Source: CAYSBE01 sp964429245
GTDB taxonomy: Bacteria; Bacteroidota; Bacteroidia; UKL13-3
Assembly (NCBI GenBank): GCA_964429245.1
Contig: CAYSBE010000023.1
Location: 1-26,358 of the forward strand
Direction of reading: 5' to 3'
Length of the DNA stretch: 26,358 nt
A program made the position numbers and the translations under genes. This document shows positions 8,223-17,066 of this stretch, piece by piece; the stretch's first letter is position 1; the number at the start of each line of letters is the position of its first letter. Under the pieces are notes generated by a model, which saw only the letters and a list, made by a program, of their open reading frames with translations, did no database searches and was not told the DNA's origin.

Positions 8223-9665
8223 ATGATAGTGCAATTATTACTCATACCCTTAATTGGCGCATTGGCCGTTTGGCTTTCAGGAGATAAATGGGCTTCACGC
8301 GTAGCGCTATTGTTTGCATTGGCCGAATTGGTGCTCACGTTTATGGCTTACAAAAGCTACTCTGCTTCGGGCGAAGCATTCTATTACTTCCGCGAATGGA
8401 TTTCGGCACCAAAGGTTAGTTTGCACTTTGCAGCTGACGGTCTTACAATTGCCATGCTGTTGCTTACCAATTTTCTATTGCCCTTAATTATTCTATCTGC
8501 ATTTAACCGCGAGATATCCAATAAACGCTCCTATTTTGCTTTGATGCTATCCATGCAATTTGCATTGGTTGGTGTCTTTATGGCAATGGATGGTTTGTTG
8601 TATTACATCTTTTGGGAATTGGCTCTTATTCCAATTTATTTCATTGCATTGCTATGGGGTGGTGTGAATCGGGTTCAGGTAACATTGAAATTTTTTATTT
8701 ATACCCTTGCAGGCAGTTTGTTCATGTTGTTTGGCTTTGTGGCTTTGTATTGGTACAACCCGGCACATTCATTTGATATTCGTGAGTTATATAATAATAA
8801 GGTATGTGATTGCAACCAAGGCTGGCTATTTTGGATGTTCTTTATTGCTTTTGCAATTAAAATTCCGATTGTGCCTTTCCACACTTGGCAGGCTGATACT
8901 TACAAAGAAGCCCCAACACAGGGAACCATGCTTTTGGCAGGTATCATGCTAAAAATGGGGACGTATTCCCTTATTCGTTGGTTGCTACCAATCTTACCGA
9001 GTGGAGTTGCTGAATGGGGGCCACTTGCCATTACGTTATCTGTTATTGGTATTGTGTACGCTTCCATTATTGCCATCATGCAACGTGATTTAAAACGACT
9101 TTTTGCTTACTCATCAGTTGCTCACGTTGGATTAATTGCTGCTGGTATTTTCAGTTTAAACATTCAAGGACTTCAAGGAAGTGTTGTACAAATGCTTGCT
9201 CACGGTGTCAATGTCATTGGATTATTCTTTTGTGCTGATATCATTTCCAACCGAGTACAAACAAATAATATTGATGAACTGGGCGGAATCAGAAACATCG
9301 CACCAAGGTTTAATACCCTATTTTTAATTATTGTATTAGGCAGTGTCGCCCTCCCACTAACCAATGGCTTTATAGGCGAATTCATGCTTTTATATGGAGT
9401 ATACAGCTACAATACCTGGCTTGCCGTATTTGCAACACTTACCATTATTTTGGGTGCTGTTTACATGCTTAGGATGTTTCAACATACCATGCTTGGAAAC
9501 TTATCGGATAACGTAAAAGAGTTTACTGATTTGAAATGGAATGAATGGTTGGTGTTAGGAATAATTGCCATTGTAATTTTTGCAACCGGCTTATATCCAA
9601 AACCTATACTTGATTTAACAGAGCCTGTTATTTCAAAAATACTTTCACAAAGTTTGATTAAATAA
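8223..9665 (+). CDS. nuoM: NADH-quinone oxidoreductase subunit M
   Basis: NuoM (ND4-type) is the middle antiporter-like proton-pumping subunit. The 480 residues show about 14 hydrophobic segments. The conserved buried glutamate is E132 (FWELALIPIYF), the lysine K213 (FAIKIPIVPFHTWQADTY), followed by the typical KEAPTQGTMLLAGIMLKMG. The later FIGEFMLLYGVY motif is also characteristic. The ATG follows the nuoL stop with no gap, which suggests translational coupling. A 40-base gap precedes nuoN. Confidence 0.98.
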   Translation: MIVQLLLIPLIGALAVWLSGDKWASRVALLFALAELVLTFMAYKSYSASGEAFYYFREWISAPKVSLHFAADGLTIAMLLLTNFLLPLIILSAFNREISNKRSYFALMLSMQFALVGVFMAMDGLLYYIFWELALIPIYFIALLWGGVNRVQVTLKFFIYTLAGSLFMLFGFVALYWYNPAHSFDIRELYNNKVCDCNQGWLFWMFFIAFAIKIPIVPFHTWQADTYKEAPTQGTMLLAGIMLKMGTYSLIRWLLPILPSGVAEWGPLAITLSVIGIVYASIIAIMQRDLKRLFAYSSVAHVGLIAAGIFSLNIQGLQGSVVQMLAHGVNVIGLFFCADIISNRVQTNNIDELGGIRNIAPRFNTLFLIIVLGSVALPLTNGFIGEFMLLYGVYSYNTWLAVFATLTIILGAVYMLRMFQHTMLGNLSDNVKEFTDLKWNEWLVLGIIAIVIFATGLYPKPILDLTEPVISKILSQSLIK

Positions 9666-9705
9666 ATTTAACAGATACCAGGGCATCATAAATAATAAAT
9701 AAAAC

Positions 9706-11094
9706 GTGAATACATTACTCATAGCAACCGGATTAGGTTTATTCTGCTTGATAGCCGAACTCATCAATTTTAAGAAATTATTGATACCTGCCATTTTGCT
9801 TGGACTAGGCGTATTGTTTTATGTAACCATGGGACAATGGGGGCAAAATGCATTAGCCACCCTTGGTGGTCTTGATATGTCGCACATGATAGGTTTTGAT
9901 AATTATGCATTGGCATTTTCGGGCCTTGCTATATTTATTACCGCTCTAATCTTTATGATGGCCCAGGATTACTATAAAACAGAGATGCACCATATTACCG
10001 ATTATGCTGCGATTTTCTTATTTACGCTTACGGGTGCAATCGTTCTATTTTCGTTTAATAACCTTGCCATGTTATTTTTGGGAATTGAAATCGTTTCAAT
10101 TTCCATGTACATCATGGCGGGTAGCCGCAAGTTTGATACGCGTTCCAATGAAGCGGGGTTCAAGTATTTTTTAATGGGAGCATTTGCTTCCGGTTTTTTA
10201 TTGATGGGAATAGCTTTGGTTTATGGCACATCTGGAAGTTTTCAGCTCAATGCCATACATGAGTATGCTTCGTCAAATCAAATTTCTCCCCTATTTTATA
10301 CAGGCATCGTATTTATGCTTGCTGCTTTCTTCTTTAAGGTTTCGGCTGTACCATTCCATTTTTGGAGTCCGGATGTATATGAAGGTGCGCCTGCATTGGT
10401 CACCACCATCATGTCAACATTGATAAAGATTACTGTTTTTGGCGCATTTTTTCGACTAATGGCGCTTGCATTCTCTAGTGTATATGCCGAAACACAAACT
10501 ATTTTATTGGTTATAACCGCATTGACCATCACTACCGGTAACCTAATTGCTACGGCACAGCAAAGTTTTAAACGCATGCTTGCCTACTCGGGAATATCGC
10601 ATGCCGGATTCATGTTGATGGCTATTCTTACCTTGAAATTTGATTCTGCGTCTTCGTTATTGTTTTATGCAACAACCTATTCTTTTGCCAATATTGGCGC
10701 ATTTGCTATTGCCATTCCCGTTTTCTTTTTTATGAAACAAGAAAACATAGATGCATTTAACGGCTTGGCTAAAAAGAATGGTGCATTGGCATTTATATTG
10801 ACTATATTCTTGTTATCAATGGCAGGTATCCCTCCGTTGGCAGGTTTTTGGGCTAAATATTATATTTTCTCTAAGGCCATTCAAAGTCAGCTTTACACCA
10901 TCACACTGATTGCCGTAGTTAATTCCATCATTGGTGTGTATTACTATTTCAAAGTGATATTGGCCATGTATACCAAACAAGCCAACGAAACAAAAATTAT
11001 TCCCACTCCTATGTTTTGGTCAGTAATTGTTACTTGTTTAATCATCACAGTTGTATTGGGACTGATGCCCGACACGTTGATGAACCTTTTATAA
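9706..11094 (+). CDS. nuoN: NADH-quinone oxidoreductase subunit N (GTG start)
   Basis: NuoN (ND2-type) is the antiporter-like membrane subunit closest to the NuoAJK junction. The 462 residues show E128 (LGIEIVSISMYIM) and K211 (FFFKVSAVPFHFWSPDVYEG), the charged residues expected for proton translocation, plus GIPPLAGFWAKYYIF near the C-terminus. The start is taken as GTG at 9706. An in-frame stop sits only two codons upstream, and no in-frame ATG occurs until about codon 42, which would remove the first helix. This is the last nuo gene, and kdsD follows after seven bases. Confidence 0.97.
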   Translation: MNTLLIATGLGLFCLIAELINFKKLLIPAILLGLGVLFYVTMGQWGQNALATLGGLDMSHMIGFDNYALAFSGLAIFITALIFMMAQDYYKTEMHHITDYAAIFLFTLTGAIVLFSFNNLAMLFLGIEIVSISMYIMAGSRKFDTRSNEAGFKYFLMGAFASGFLLMGIALVYGTSGSFQLNAIHEYASSNQISPLFYTGIVFMLAAFFFKVSAVPFHFWSPDVYEGAPALVTTIMSTLIKITVFGAFFRLMALAFSSVYAETQTILLVITALTITTGNLIATAQQSFKRMLAYSGISHAGFMLMAILTLKFDSASSLLFYATTYSFANIGAFAIAIPVFFFMKQENIDAFNGLAKKNGALAFILTIFLLSMAGIPPLAGFWAKYYIFSKAIQSQLYTITLIAVVNSIIGVYYYFKVILAMYTKQANETKIIPTPMFWSVIVTCLIITVVLGLMPDTLMNLL

Positions 11095-11101
11095 TCAACA
11101 C

Positions 11102-12049
11102 ATGAGCGCTCATATCAAACATGCACGCGAAGTGATTGCCATTGAAATGCAATCGCTTGAATTGCTCTCCAAGCATATTGATAAGCAATTTGAACAGGCA
11201 ATTGATGCCATACTTAAAACAAAAGGCAGGCTTGTGGTAACTGGTGTTGGCAAGTCAGGTATAATCGGTAAAAAAATTTCGGCTACTTTATCCAGTACGG
11301 GTACATCCAGCATGTTTCTACACCCGGTTGAGGCATTTCATGGCGACTTGGGAATGTTGCGCAAAGAAGATATCGTATTGGCCATTTCATATTCCGGTGA
11401 AACAGAAGAGTTACTTAAAATCATTCCCTATTTCAGGCAAAATAAAATTAAGCTAATTGGAATGAGTGGTAATCATGCATCAACGCTTGCAACTCATAGC
11501 GATTTTCACTTAAATATTAAAATAGAAAAAGAAGCTTGTCCACTAGAGTTGGCCCCTACTTCATCTACTACCGCCACATTGGTGTTGGGCGATGCCATTG
11601 CAGTGGCACTGATGAAAGCACGTCAATTTAAGTCTGAAGACTTTGCTCGTTTTCATCCTGGAGGATCACTCGGTAGGCGCTTACTTACCACAGTAGAGAA
11701 TGTGATGCTCACCAAAAACTTACCTACCGTATCTGAAAATGCTTCACTAAAAGAAGTTATTAATACCATGAGTGCTGGTAGACTGGGTATGGCTATCGTT
11801 TTAAAATCAGATAAAATATCGGGTATTATAACAGATGGCGACTTGCGCAGGGCAATGGATAAGCATGGCGAAAAACTTTTCTCCATGAAAGCTGTGGGCA
11901 TTATGACCAAACAGCCAAGAACGATATCCAAAGAGGTGAAAATGGCCGAAGCAGAAGAACTGATGACGAAGCATAAAATTACCTCACTACTCGTTGAAGA
12001 AAAAGGTAAATTAATTGGTGTAGCGCAGATTTACAGTGTGAATTTGTAA
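11102..12049 (+). CDS. kdsD: D-arabinose-5-phosphate isomerase, KpsF/GutQ family
   Basis: This family converts ribulose 5-phosphate to arabinose 5-phosphate in the cytosol, the first step towards KDO for lipopolysaccharide. The 315 residues have an N-terminal SIS sugar-isomerase domain followed by two CBS domains (about 200-260 and 268-315). SIS motifs visible are GVGKSGIIGKKI (48 onward), HPVEAFHGDLGML (74 onward), SYSGET (96-101), EACPLELAPTSST (145 onward) and FHPGGSLGRR (184-193). Length and layout match KdsD. Starting seven bases after nuoN, it is probably carried on the nuo transcript, though no shared function is evident. It converges with the next gene on the opposite strand. Confidence 0.93.
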   Translation: MSAHIKHAREVIAIEMQSLELLSKHIDKQFEQAIDAILKTKGRLVVTGVGKSGIIGKKISATLSSTGTSSMFLHPVEAFHGDLGMLRKEDIVLAISYSGETEELLKIIPYFRQNKIKLIGMSGNHASTLATHSDFHLNIKIEKEACPLELAPTSSTTATLVLGDAIAVALMKARQFKSEDFARFHPGGSLGRRLLTTVENVMLTKNLPTVSENASLKEVINTMSAGRLGMAIVLKSDKISGIITDGDLRRAMDKHGEKLFSMKAVGIMTKQPRTISKEVKMAEAEELMTKHKITSLLVEEKGKLIGVAQIYSVNL

Positions 12050-12115
12050 AACAAGTTTAATACCAAATAATTCATCTAAACTCTTCTCGCTATCCATTTA
12101 GATACTGCATATTAA

Positions 12116-12142
12116 TTGTTTTATATATTACATATAAAACAA
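12116..12142. terminator. AT-rich perfect inverted repeat, possible bidirectional terminator
   Basis: An 11-base perfect inverted repeat (12116-12126 and 12132-12142) with a 5-base loop lies between the convergent kdsD and GT-C-like genes. Each arm contains a T4 or A4 run, so either transcript would end in a weak U-rich hairpin. The stem has only one G/C pair, so it may be weak. The position supports a terminator role, but there is no separate T-tract. Confidence 0.4.
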
Positions 12143-12170
12143 AATCCAGCTTATAAAACCTATGAGTTCT

Positions 12171-13508
12171 TTAGATGGTAGGTGAAGTAATTAACCGAAA
12201 GTACTCATGGTAATCCCAACTGTCATTTCCATACCAGCATCCATCATAGGTATATACCAACTTTATGCTCAATGCGGTGAAAATAAAACAAACCAATAAA
12301 ACAGTGTATCTTAATTTTGGTATATGCCAGATATTGTTTAGCAAGAAAGTAAAGGAAATAACAAAGAGAGGAAAAAAATCAATATAACCTCGGTGGCCTA
12401 ATCCACAACCCAACATCCAACTCCACCAAGAAGCATAGAGATAAGTGGCAGTTATAATCACCAATAAAATGGCAATTGATTCTTTTGGCTTAGTCTTTCT
12501 TAGAAGTAGTAAGCCAAATATACTAAACAAGTGAACGGGATGATAAAGAAGCCATCCGTTTTCAAATGCAAATAAAACTTCTTTAATTTTTGGTGCGGTT
12601 AAATAAATAAATGATTCATTTCCATAAGAAAAAATAAAGAAAGATCCTGATAGATAATGATAGTAAAGTAACTGTGGAAAAATGGGTATTGCTGCACTTG
12701 CAGCCATGATAAAAAGATTTCGAAAAGTAAGTAACCTAAAATTAAACGCGCACCCAATAAAAAAAACAAATGGCACAAATAGTAAATTCAGTGGCCTTAA
12801 TGCAATCATAAGTCCGGCAGCCAATCCGGTGCCTATTGCAAGTTGTAATGTATTTGTTCGGTTAAGTGATTGACTTAATAGCAAAAGTAAAGCCGTTGCG
12901 AAAAAAGAATAAACATGTGAAAGACCAGATTCGGCTATACCATAGTAGTACAAATTCGTACCCAATAAATAAATAGCCAAAGATATGAGCACGATTTTCT
13001 CTTTAAAATATGATCGCAAATATTGAAACATAGCTATGAGTCCTAATAACAAATAAGTTACTGCGGCTAAATTTATAGCAGTGTGATAAGGCCTTGAATA
13101 TCCTGTTGCATTGTTTGGTTCCTGCAACAGACACCAAATATGTGCAGAAAGAAAAAAGGGAGTTTGAAGCAACGCAACTCCATATGGATATTTGGTAAAT
13201 ACTTTTCCGGATTCGCGATTTAATGTAAATCCTTCACCCGTTTTAAACTCAATACTATCAGGAAATTGTTTGGCATCAAACTGATAAAGAAAAGTTGAAG
13301 GAAGATAAACGTGATATCCTGCCTTATCGGAAAATATCTCACTGTGGTAATTGTACATATGACCATGCCTATGCCTATTTAGCGTTGCAAAAATCAGCAA
13401 CCCAAAAACGACCAATGTCAGTATGATATAACGAAGATTAAGTAACCCGCTGCTTGGATCTTGAAACGTTGAATTCTCATTCCTGAAAGGTTTCCTGGGA
13501 TTTAACAT
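12171..13508 (-). CDS. Polytopic membrane protein, GT-C glycosyltransferase-like
   Basis: No specific family name is certain. The 445-residue protein has about ten hydrophobic segments after a polar N-terminus of about 25 residues. The first loop has SD at 60-61 followed by GYHVYLPSTFLY, and later KYPYGVALLQTPFFL (106 onward). An acidic residue after the first helix and a YP(L/Y)G-LLxxPFF motif are typical of GT-C-fold, lipid-linked-sugar glycosyltransferases (GT39/ArnT-like superfamily). If the assignment is right, it would transfer a sugar from a polyprenyl carrier on the periplasmic side. Neighbours give no pathway clue: 179 AT-rich bases separate it from the phosphatase gene upstream, and it converges on kdsD. 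Function is inferred from fold-level similarity only. Confidence 0.7.
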   Translation of the reverse strand: MLNPRKPFRNENSTFQDPSSGLLNLRYIILTLVVFGLLIFATLNRHRHGHMYNYHSEIFSDKAGYHVYLPSTFLYQFDAKQFPDSIEFKTGEGFTLNRESGKVFTKYPYGVALLQTPFFLSAHIWCLLQEPNNATGYSRPYHTAINLAAVTYLLLGLIAMFQYLRSYFKEKIVLISLAIYLLGTNLYYYGIAESGLSHVYSFFATALLLLLSQSLNRTNTLQLAIGTGLAAGLMIALRPLNLLFVPFVFFIGCAFNFRLLTFRNLFIMAASAAIPIFPQLLYYHYLSGSFFIFSYGNESFIYLTAPKIKEVLFAFENGWLLYHPVHLFSIFGLLLLRKTKPKESIAILLVIITATYLYASWWSWMLGCGLGHRGYIDFFPLFVISFTFLLNNIWHIPKLRYTVLLVCFIFTALSIKLVYTYDGCWYGNDSWDYHEYFRLITSPTI

Positions 13509-13687
13509 TGATTTGAAATTTTATATTTACTTTTTGTTCACTTGTTTTCTGTGGCATATCAAAATTCTATAAATCCTCAAAATTTATGGAAACTTAGACA
13601 TCTACCTTTTTATTGAAAGATTACTGCAATATAAAAAATCTATATATAAACTATCGTTCTATTGAATTGAATTGATATGAATTGTGT
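13509..13687. other. AT-rich intergenic region between GT-C-like and phosphatase genes
   Basis: This 179-base stretch holds no convincing reading frame, hairpin with T-tract or consensus promoter. It contains a small pentamer repeat, ATTGA three times at 13661-13675. It probably carries the promoter of the GT-C-like gene and the 3' end of the phosphatase transcript. Confidence 0.5.
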
Positions 13688-14161
13688 TTATTTAATGAAT
13701 GCCTTAACCATTTCATCCAACAACTGGTTGCATGATCTTTTTAGCATTTCATACACCTCTTCAAATTCCTTCATACCATCATAATAAGGATCAGGAACAT
13801 CTGCCCCCGTTTCTACCGTATCATAGTCACGCATTTTACATACAATGGTTTGGGTTTCGGCTGTAGCATATTGTTTCACAACAAGCAGGTTGGCATCATC
13901 CATAGCAATAATATAATCGAACAGAAAAAAATCTTCAGGAACAAATGCCCTTGCACGGTGCGTAAGCCTAATACCATTTTGCAAACAAACCTGCATAGTG
14001 CGCTTATCGGGTAATGAACCAATATGATAAGATGCTGTACCAGCTGAATCGCACGTAATCTCATCATCAAGACTTCGTTCACTGATAAGTTTATTCATGA
14101 CCCCTTCTGCCATTGGCGAGCGACAAATATTTCCAAGGCAAACGAAAAGTATTTTTTTCAT
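13688..14161 (-). CDS. Low-molecular-weight protein tyrosine phosphatase
   Basis: This cytosolic enzyme family removes phosphate from protein tyrosines (or from arginine in some members). The 157 residues match the family. The P-loop CLGNICRS starts at C8, giving the C-x5-R signature with the nucleophile C8 and R14, and the general acid is D124 in VPDPYYDG. The tyrosine pair after the DP motif is typical. Close relatives of Wzb/Ptp act with tyrosine kinases in polysaccharide export, but no kinase gene is nearby, so the substrate is unknown. A terminator lies just upstream (14170-14205), so transcription probably starts separately or depends on read-through from the DUF3332 gene. Confidence 0.95.
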   Translation of the reverse strand: MKKILFVCLGNICRSPMAEGVMNKLISERSLDDEITCDSAGTASYHIGSLPDKRTMQVCLQNGIRLTHRARAFVPEDFFLFDYIIAMDDANLLVVKQYATAETQTIVCKMRDYDTVETGADVPDPYYDGMKEFEEVYEMLKRSCNQLLDEMVKAFIK

Positions 14162-14169
14162 GTAATTGC

Positions 14170-14205
14170 AAAAAAAAGAGACTGTCGATAATGGACAGCC
14201 TCTTT
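14170..14205 (-). terminator. Intrinsic terminator after the DUF3332 gene
   Basis: On the - strand a 12-base-pair stem (arms 14194-14205 and 14175-14186, 7-base loop) with one G·U wobble is followed by a T-tract (the A-run at about 14170-14177 on the + strand). It sits 20 bases past the stop of the DUF3332 gene and just before the phosphatase start. The structure is textbook for Rho-independent termination. Confidence 0.85.
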
Positions 14206-14225
14206 ATGAAAAAATAATTGAAAAT

Positions 14226-14792
14226 TTATTTAGCTAAAGCCATATCCGAAGCACCTAGCGCTTTGATGGTAGCCATGCTTGCATTTGCACTGAAAGAAAA
14301 TGCACTTCCATCAGGTCGATAAGCGGTTACGACTCCTGATTTTTCATCAAAGGAAATTGCTTTTCTTTCTACGCCTTCAATTACAAATGATGCTGACTTG
14401 GTTTCAGGATTAAATATAATTGATTGCATAGCACCTTTCTTGTCACCTGTAAGTTGCACCACATCAAAACGGTTTTTGGTAGCTGTGATTTCATAATCTA
14501 CTCCACCTTTGCTTACAATTTGTTTTTCAACTTCGCCTTCATTCATAGCCATTGGATTTGAGCCTGTCCAGAATTCGATGAGATTTAAAATAAAGAAATC
14601 AATTGTGATGGTGATAGCATAAACAAAGCCCAGAATCCAGAATAGCAAGTTGTCAATAAATTTGTTTCCTGTTGCAGATTCATTCCAGTTGTAAACTTTT
14701 TTGGTAATGCCCCATGAACCCATGCAGCTTGTTTGTACCATGCTGATTCCTAGAAGCAGCGTAGCCATTAAGATAGAAGTAGTTTTTTTCAT
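14226..14792 (-). CDS. DUF3332 family protein, probable membrane lipoprotein
   Basis: The 188-residue protein starts with a lysine-rich signal-like segment ending near QTSCMGSW (cysteine at about 23), resembling a lipoprotein cleavage site although the -3 residue is not the usual aliphatic. The following motif TKKVYNWNESATGNKFIDN, then hydrophobic segments around 47-72 (LLFWILGFVYAITITIDFFI) and NLIEFWTGSNP, match what I recall of DUF3332. The second half is soluble and strand-rich, with no catalytic motif. Function is unknown. It is flanked on both sides by intrinsic terminators, so it is transcribed as a single-gene unit. Confidence 0.8.
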   Translation of the reverse strand: MKKTTSILMATLLLGISMVQTSCMGSWGITKKVYNWNESATGNKFIDNLLFWILGFVYAITITIDFFILNLIEFWTGSNPMAMNEGEVEKQIVSKGGVDYEITATKNRFDVVQLTGDKKGAMQSIIFNPETKSASFVIEGVERKAISFDEKSGVVTAYRPDGSAFSFSANASMATIKALGASDMALAK

Positions 14793-14839
14793 ATTTTTTT
14801 AATTTGAATCTACAAGTTAAAAGTAGAATTTAAATAATC

Positions 14840-14871
14840 AAAAAAAAGCCCTCCAAATATTGGAAGGCTTT
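14840..14871 (-). terminator. Intrinsic terminator after pruA
   Basis: On the - strand a 12-base-pair stem (arms 14860-14871 and 14845-14850 plus 14851-14856, 3-base loop) with one G·U wobble is followed by a T-tract (A-run at 14840-14847 on the + strand). It lies 21 bases beyond the pruA stop codon and before the DUF3332 gene. Confidence 0.88.
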
Positions 14872-14892
14872 GAAAATGAAGTGTTATATTTA

Positions 14893-16524
14893 TTATTTAT
14901 CACCCTCTAAAAAAGGATAACGATAGTCAGTGGGTGGTACAAAAGTTTCTTTAATGGTGCGTGTGCTCACCCAGCGCATTAGGTTTTGCATGGCTCCGGC
15001 TTTATCATTTGTGCCACTGGCACGTGCCCCACCAAATGGCTGCTGGCCTACAACGGCTCCGGTTGGTTTATCGTTGATATAAAAATTACCGGCTGCATTA
15101 CGCAAATAATGTGTAGCCTTATCAATCGCATAACGATCCTGTGCAATAACCGCACCTGTTAAAGCATAGTCAGATGTTGTATTTACCAATTCAAGAGCTT
15201 GGTCAAACTCATTGGCTTCATAGACATACACCGTAAGCACAGGCCCAAACAATTCCTCACACATGGTGGTGTATTTAGGATTATTGGTAACGATAATGGT
15301 TGGTTCAATAAACCATCCTTTGGATTTGTCGCACCCACCTCCTACAATGATTTCGCATGATGCATCTTTTTTTGCTGCATCAATATATGCAGCAAGTTTA
15401 TCAAATGATTTTTCGTCAATTACTGCATTCACAAAATTGCTAAAATCCTCTGTAGGCCCCATTTTAAATGTTTTAACCGTTGCCACTAATTTCTCTTTAA
15501 GCGCAGGCCATAAATTTGATGGAATATAAACCCTAGATGCAGCCGAACATTTTTGGCCTTGGTATTCGAATGCGCCACGTACAATAGCTGTATTGCAGAC
15601 GTTTACATCAGCACTGTGATGGATAAGAATAAAATCTTTACCACCTGTTTCGCCTACAATTCGAGGGTAGGTTTTATACTTGTGAATATTGTTGCCAATG
15701 GTTTTCCAAATATTTTGAAAAACGGCTGTTGAACCTGTGAAGTGAATGCCTGCAAAATCAGCATGGTTGAAAATAACATCTGCCGCATCTGGTCCCGAAG
15801 GATAAATAAGGTTAATAACACCATCAGGTACACCAGCAAGTTTAAAAATTTCCATGAGCACATTTGCTGAATACACTTGTGTATTGCTAGGTTTCCAAAC
15901 TACCACATTGCCCATCATGGCAGCGCTGGTTGGCAGGTTGCCTGCAATGGCTGTAAAATTGAAAGGTGTTAGCGCATAAATAAATCCTTCGAGCGGCCTG
16001 TATTCAAGTCGGTTCCAAATTCCTTTTGCCGATTGTGGTTGATCTTGATAAATCTGAGTCATGAAATACACATTGAAACGCAAGAAATCAATTATCTCAC
16101 AAGCCGAGTCAATCTCTGCTTGGTAAGCATTCTTACTTTGGCCCAACATGGTGGCTGCATTTAATTTTGCACGATAAGGTCCGGCAATCAGATCGGCTGC
16201 TTTTAAGAAAATAGAAGCACGTTGCTCCCAAGGCATATTTTCCCAGTTTTCTTTTGCAGCAAGTGCCGCATCTATAGCCTGTTTAATATGTTCTTTATTG
16301 CTGATGTGAAAATGACCTAACTTGTGCTGGTGATCATGCGGACAACGAAGGTCCATGGTATTTCCACTTCTTACTTCTTCATTTCTAATATACATTGGGA
16401 TATCAAGTTGCTTGCTACGACCTTCTGCAAGGGCTGCTTTCAAAGCTGCTCGTTCAGCACTTCCGGGAGCATAATTCAGTACTGGTTCGTTAACTGGTAC
16501 TGGAACATTAAAAAAACCGTTCAT
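14893..16524 (-). CDS. pruA: L-glutamate gamma-semialdehyde dehydrogenase (P5C dehydrogenase)
   Basis: This enzyme oxidises glutamate semialdehyde (from pyrroline-5-carboxylate) to glutamate with NAD+, the second step of proline breakdown. At 543 residues it is a stand-alone enzyme of the ALDH4A1 (mitochondrial) type rather than a PutA fusion. The catalytic cysteine is C326 (GQKCSAASRVY) and the general base E292 (GETGGKDF). The cofactor-binding block has TPFNFTAIAGN near 186-196, WKPSNTQVYSA near 210-220 and FTGSTAVF. The N-terminal CPHDHQHKLGHFH at 61 onward is a normal family motif. The ATG at 16524 is well supported. No proline dehydrogenase gene is nearby. A -7-like box precedes it (16562-16569). 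Confidence 0.96.
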   Translation of the reverse strand: MNGFFNVPVPVNEPVLNYAPGSAERAALKAALAEGRSKQLDIPMYIRNEEVRSGNTMDLRCPHDHQHKLGHFHISNKEHIKQAIDAALAAKENWENMPWEQRASIFLKAADLIAGPYRAKLNAATMLGQSKNAYQAEIDSACEIIDFLRFNVYFMTQIYQDQPQSAKGIWNRLEYRPLEGFIYALTPFNFTAIAGNLPTSAAMMGNVVVWKPSNTQVYSANVLMEIFKLAGVPDGVINLIYPSGPDAADVIFNHADFAGIHFTGSTAVFQNIWKTIGNNIHKYKTYPRIVGETGGKDFILIHHSADVNVCNTAIVRGAFEYQGQKCSAASRVYIPSNLWPALKEKLVATVKTFKMGPTEDFSNFVNAVIDEKSFDKLAAYIDAAKKDASCEIIVGGGCDKSKGWFIEPTIIVTNNPKYTTMCEELFGPVLTVYVYEANEFDQALELVNTTSDYALTGAVIAQDRYAIDKATHYLRNAAGNFYINDKPTGAVVGQQPFGGARASGTNDKAGAMQNLMRWVSTRTIKETFVPPTDYRYPFLEGDK

Positions 16525-16561
16525 ATGATAATTTTCGTTTAATAAATTTTGAATAGGGATG

Positions 16562-16569
16562 CAAATATA
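16562..16569 (-). promoter_or_regulatory. Putative -7 box of a Bacteroidota-type promoter for pruA
   Basis: On the - strand the sequence reads TATATTTG, matching the TAnnTTTG -7 consensus. It would put the transcript start roughly 30 bases upstream of the pruA ATG at 16524. No clear TTG -33 element is seen at normal spacing, so support is partial. Confidence 0.4.
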
Positions 16570-16597
16570 GAAATTTGGTAGTCAGTAACACGAATGG

Positions 16598-17062
16598 TTA
16601 ATTATACAGCCCACTCTCAAAACCTTCATCAACTTTATGAATCGTGCGGTTATCGGCTGCTTCGGTTGCCAATTGATCGCAGCGTTCATTTTCTTTATGT
16701 CCTGCGTGGCCTTTAATCCATTTAAATTGGATGTGCTGGTGTTTTGCTGCGGCAAGATATAACCTCCATAAATCAGCATTTTTTTTTCCTTTAAAATCTT
16801 TAAGAACCCAACTGTTGAGCCAACCTTTTTCTACTGCTTCACATACATACTTCGAATCCGTATGTATGCGAACATAAAGTCCTTTCATTTTGAGTGCTTC
16901 TAAGGCAGTAATTACGGCTAACAATTCCATGCGGTTATTTGTAGTGAGTCGAAATCCGCCACTCATTTCTTTTTCATGTTTTCCTGAGCGCAAAATGGCA
17001 CCAAAACCACCGGGCCCCGGATTGCCTCTTGCTGAACCGTCTGTATAAATATCTACCTGCAA
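16598..17062 (-). CDS. rnhA: Ribonuclease HI (TTG start)
   Basis: RNase HI cuts the RNA strand of RNA-DNA hybrids in the cytosol. The 154 residues match the family. The catalytic carboxylates are D8 (YTDGSARGNPGPGG), E46 (TTNNRMELLAV), D69 (HTDSKYV) and D129 (ENERCDQLA), with H119 (IKGHAGHKEN). The start is taken as TTG at 17062: upstream in frame there is no ATG or GTG before a stop codon six codons earlier, and starting later would lose the first catalytic aspartate. Only four bases separate it from the stop of the hydroxylase gene, so coupled translation is likely. Confidence 0.95.
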   Translation of the reverse strand: MQVDIYTDGSARGNPGPGGFGAILRSGKHEKEMSGGFRLTTNNRMELLAVITALEALKMKGLYVRIHTDSKYVCEAVEKGWLNSWVLKDFKGKKNADLWRLYLAAAKHQHIQFKWIKGHAGHKENERCDQLATEAADNRTIHKVDEGFESGLYN

Positions 17063-17066
17063 TGAT

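Noticed and set aside
13661..13675. Three tandem copies of ATTGA
   Set aside because: Short, low-complexity repeat in an AT-rich spacer; too few copies to imply function.
16324..16344. Histidine-rich stretch near the N-terminus of PruA, possible metal site
   Set aside because: The PHDHQH-LG-FH motif is a standard part of the ALDH4A1-type P5C dehydrogenase family.
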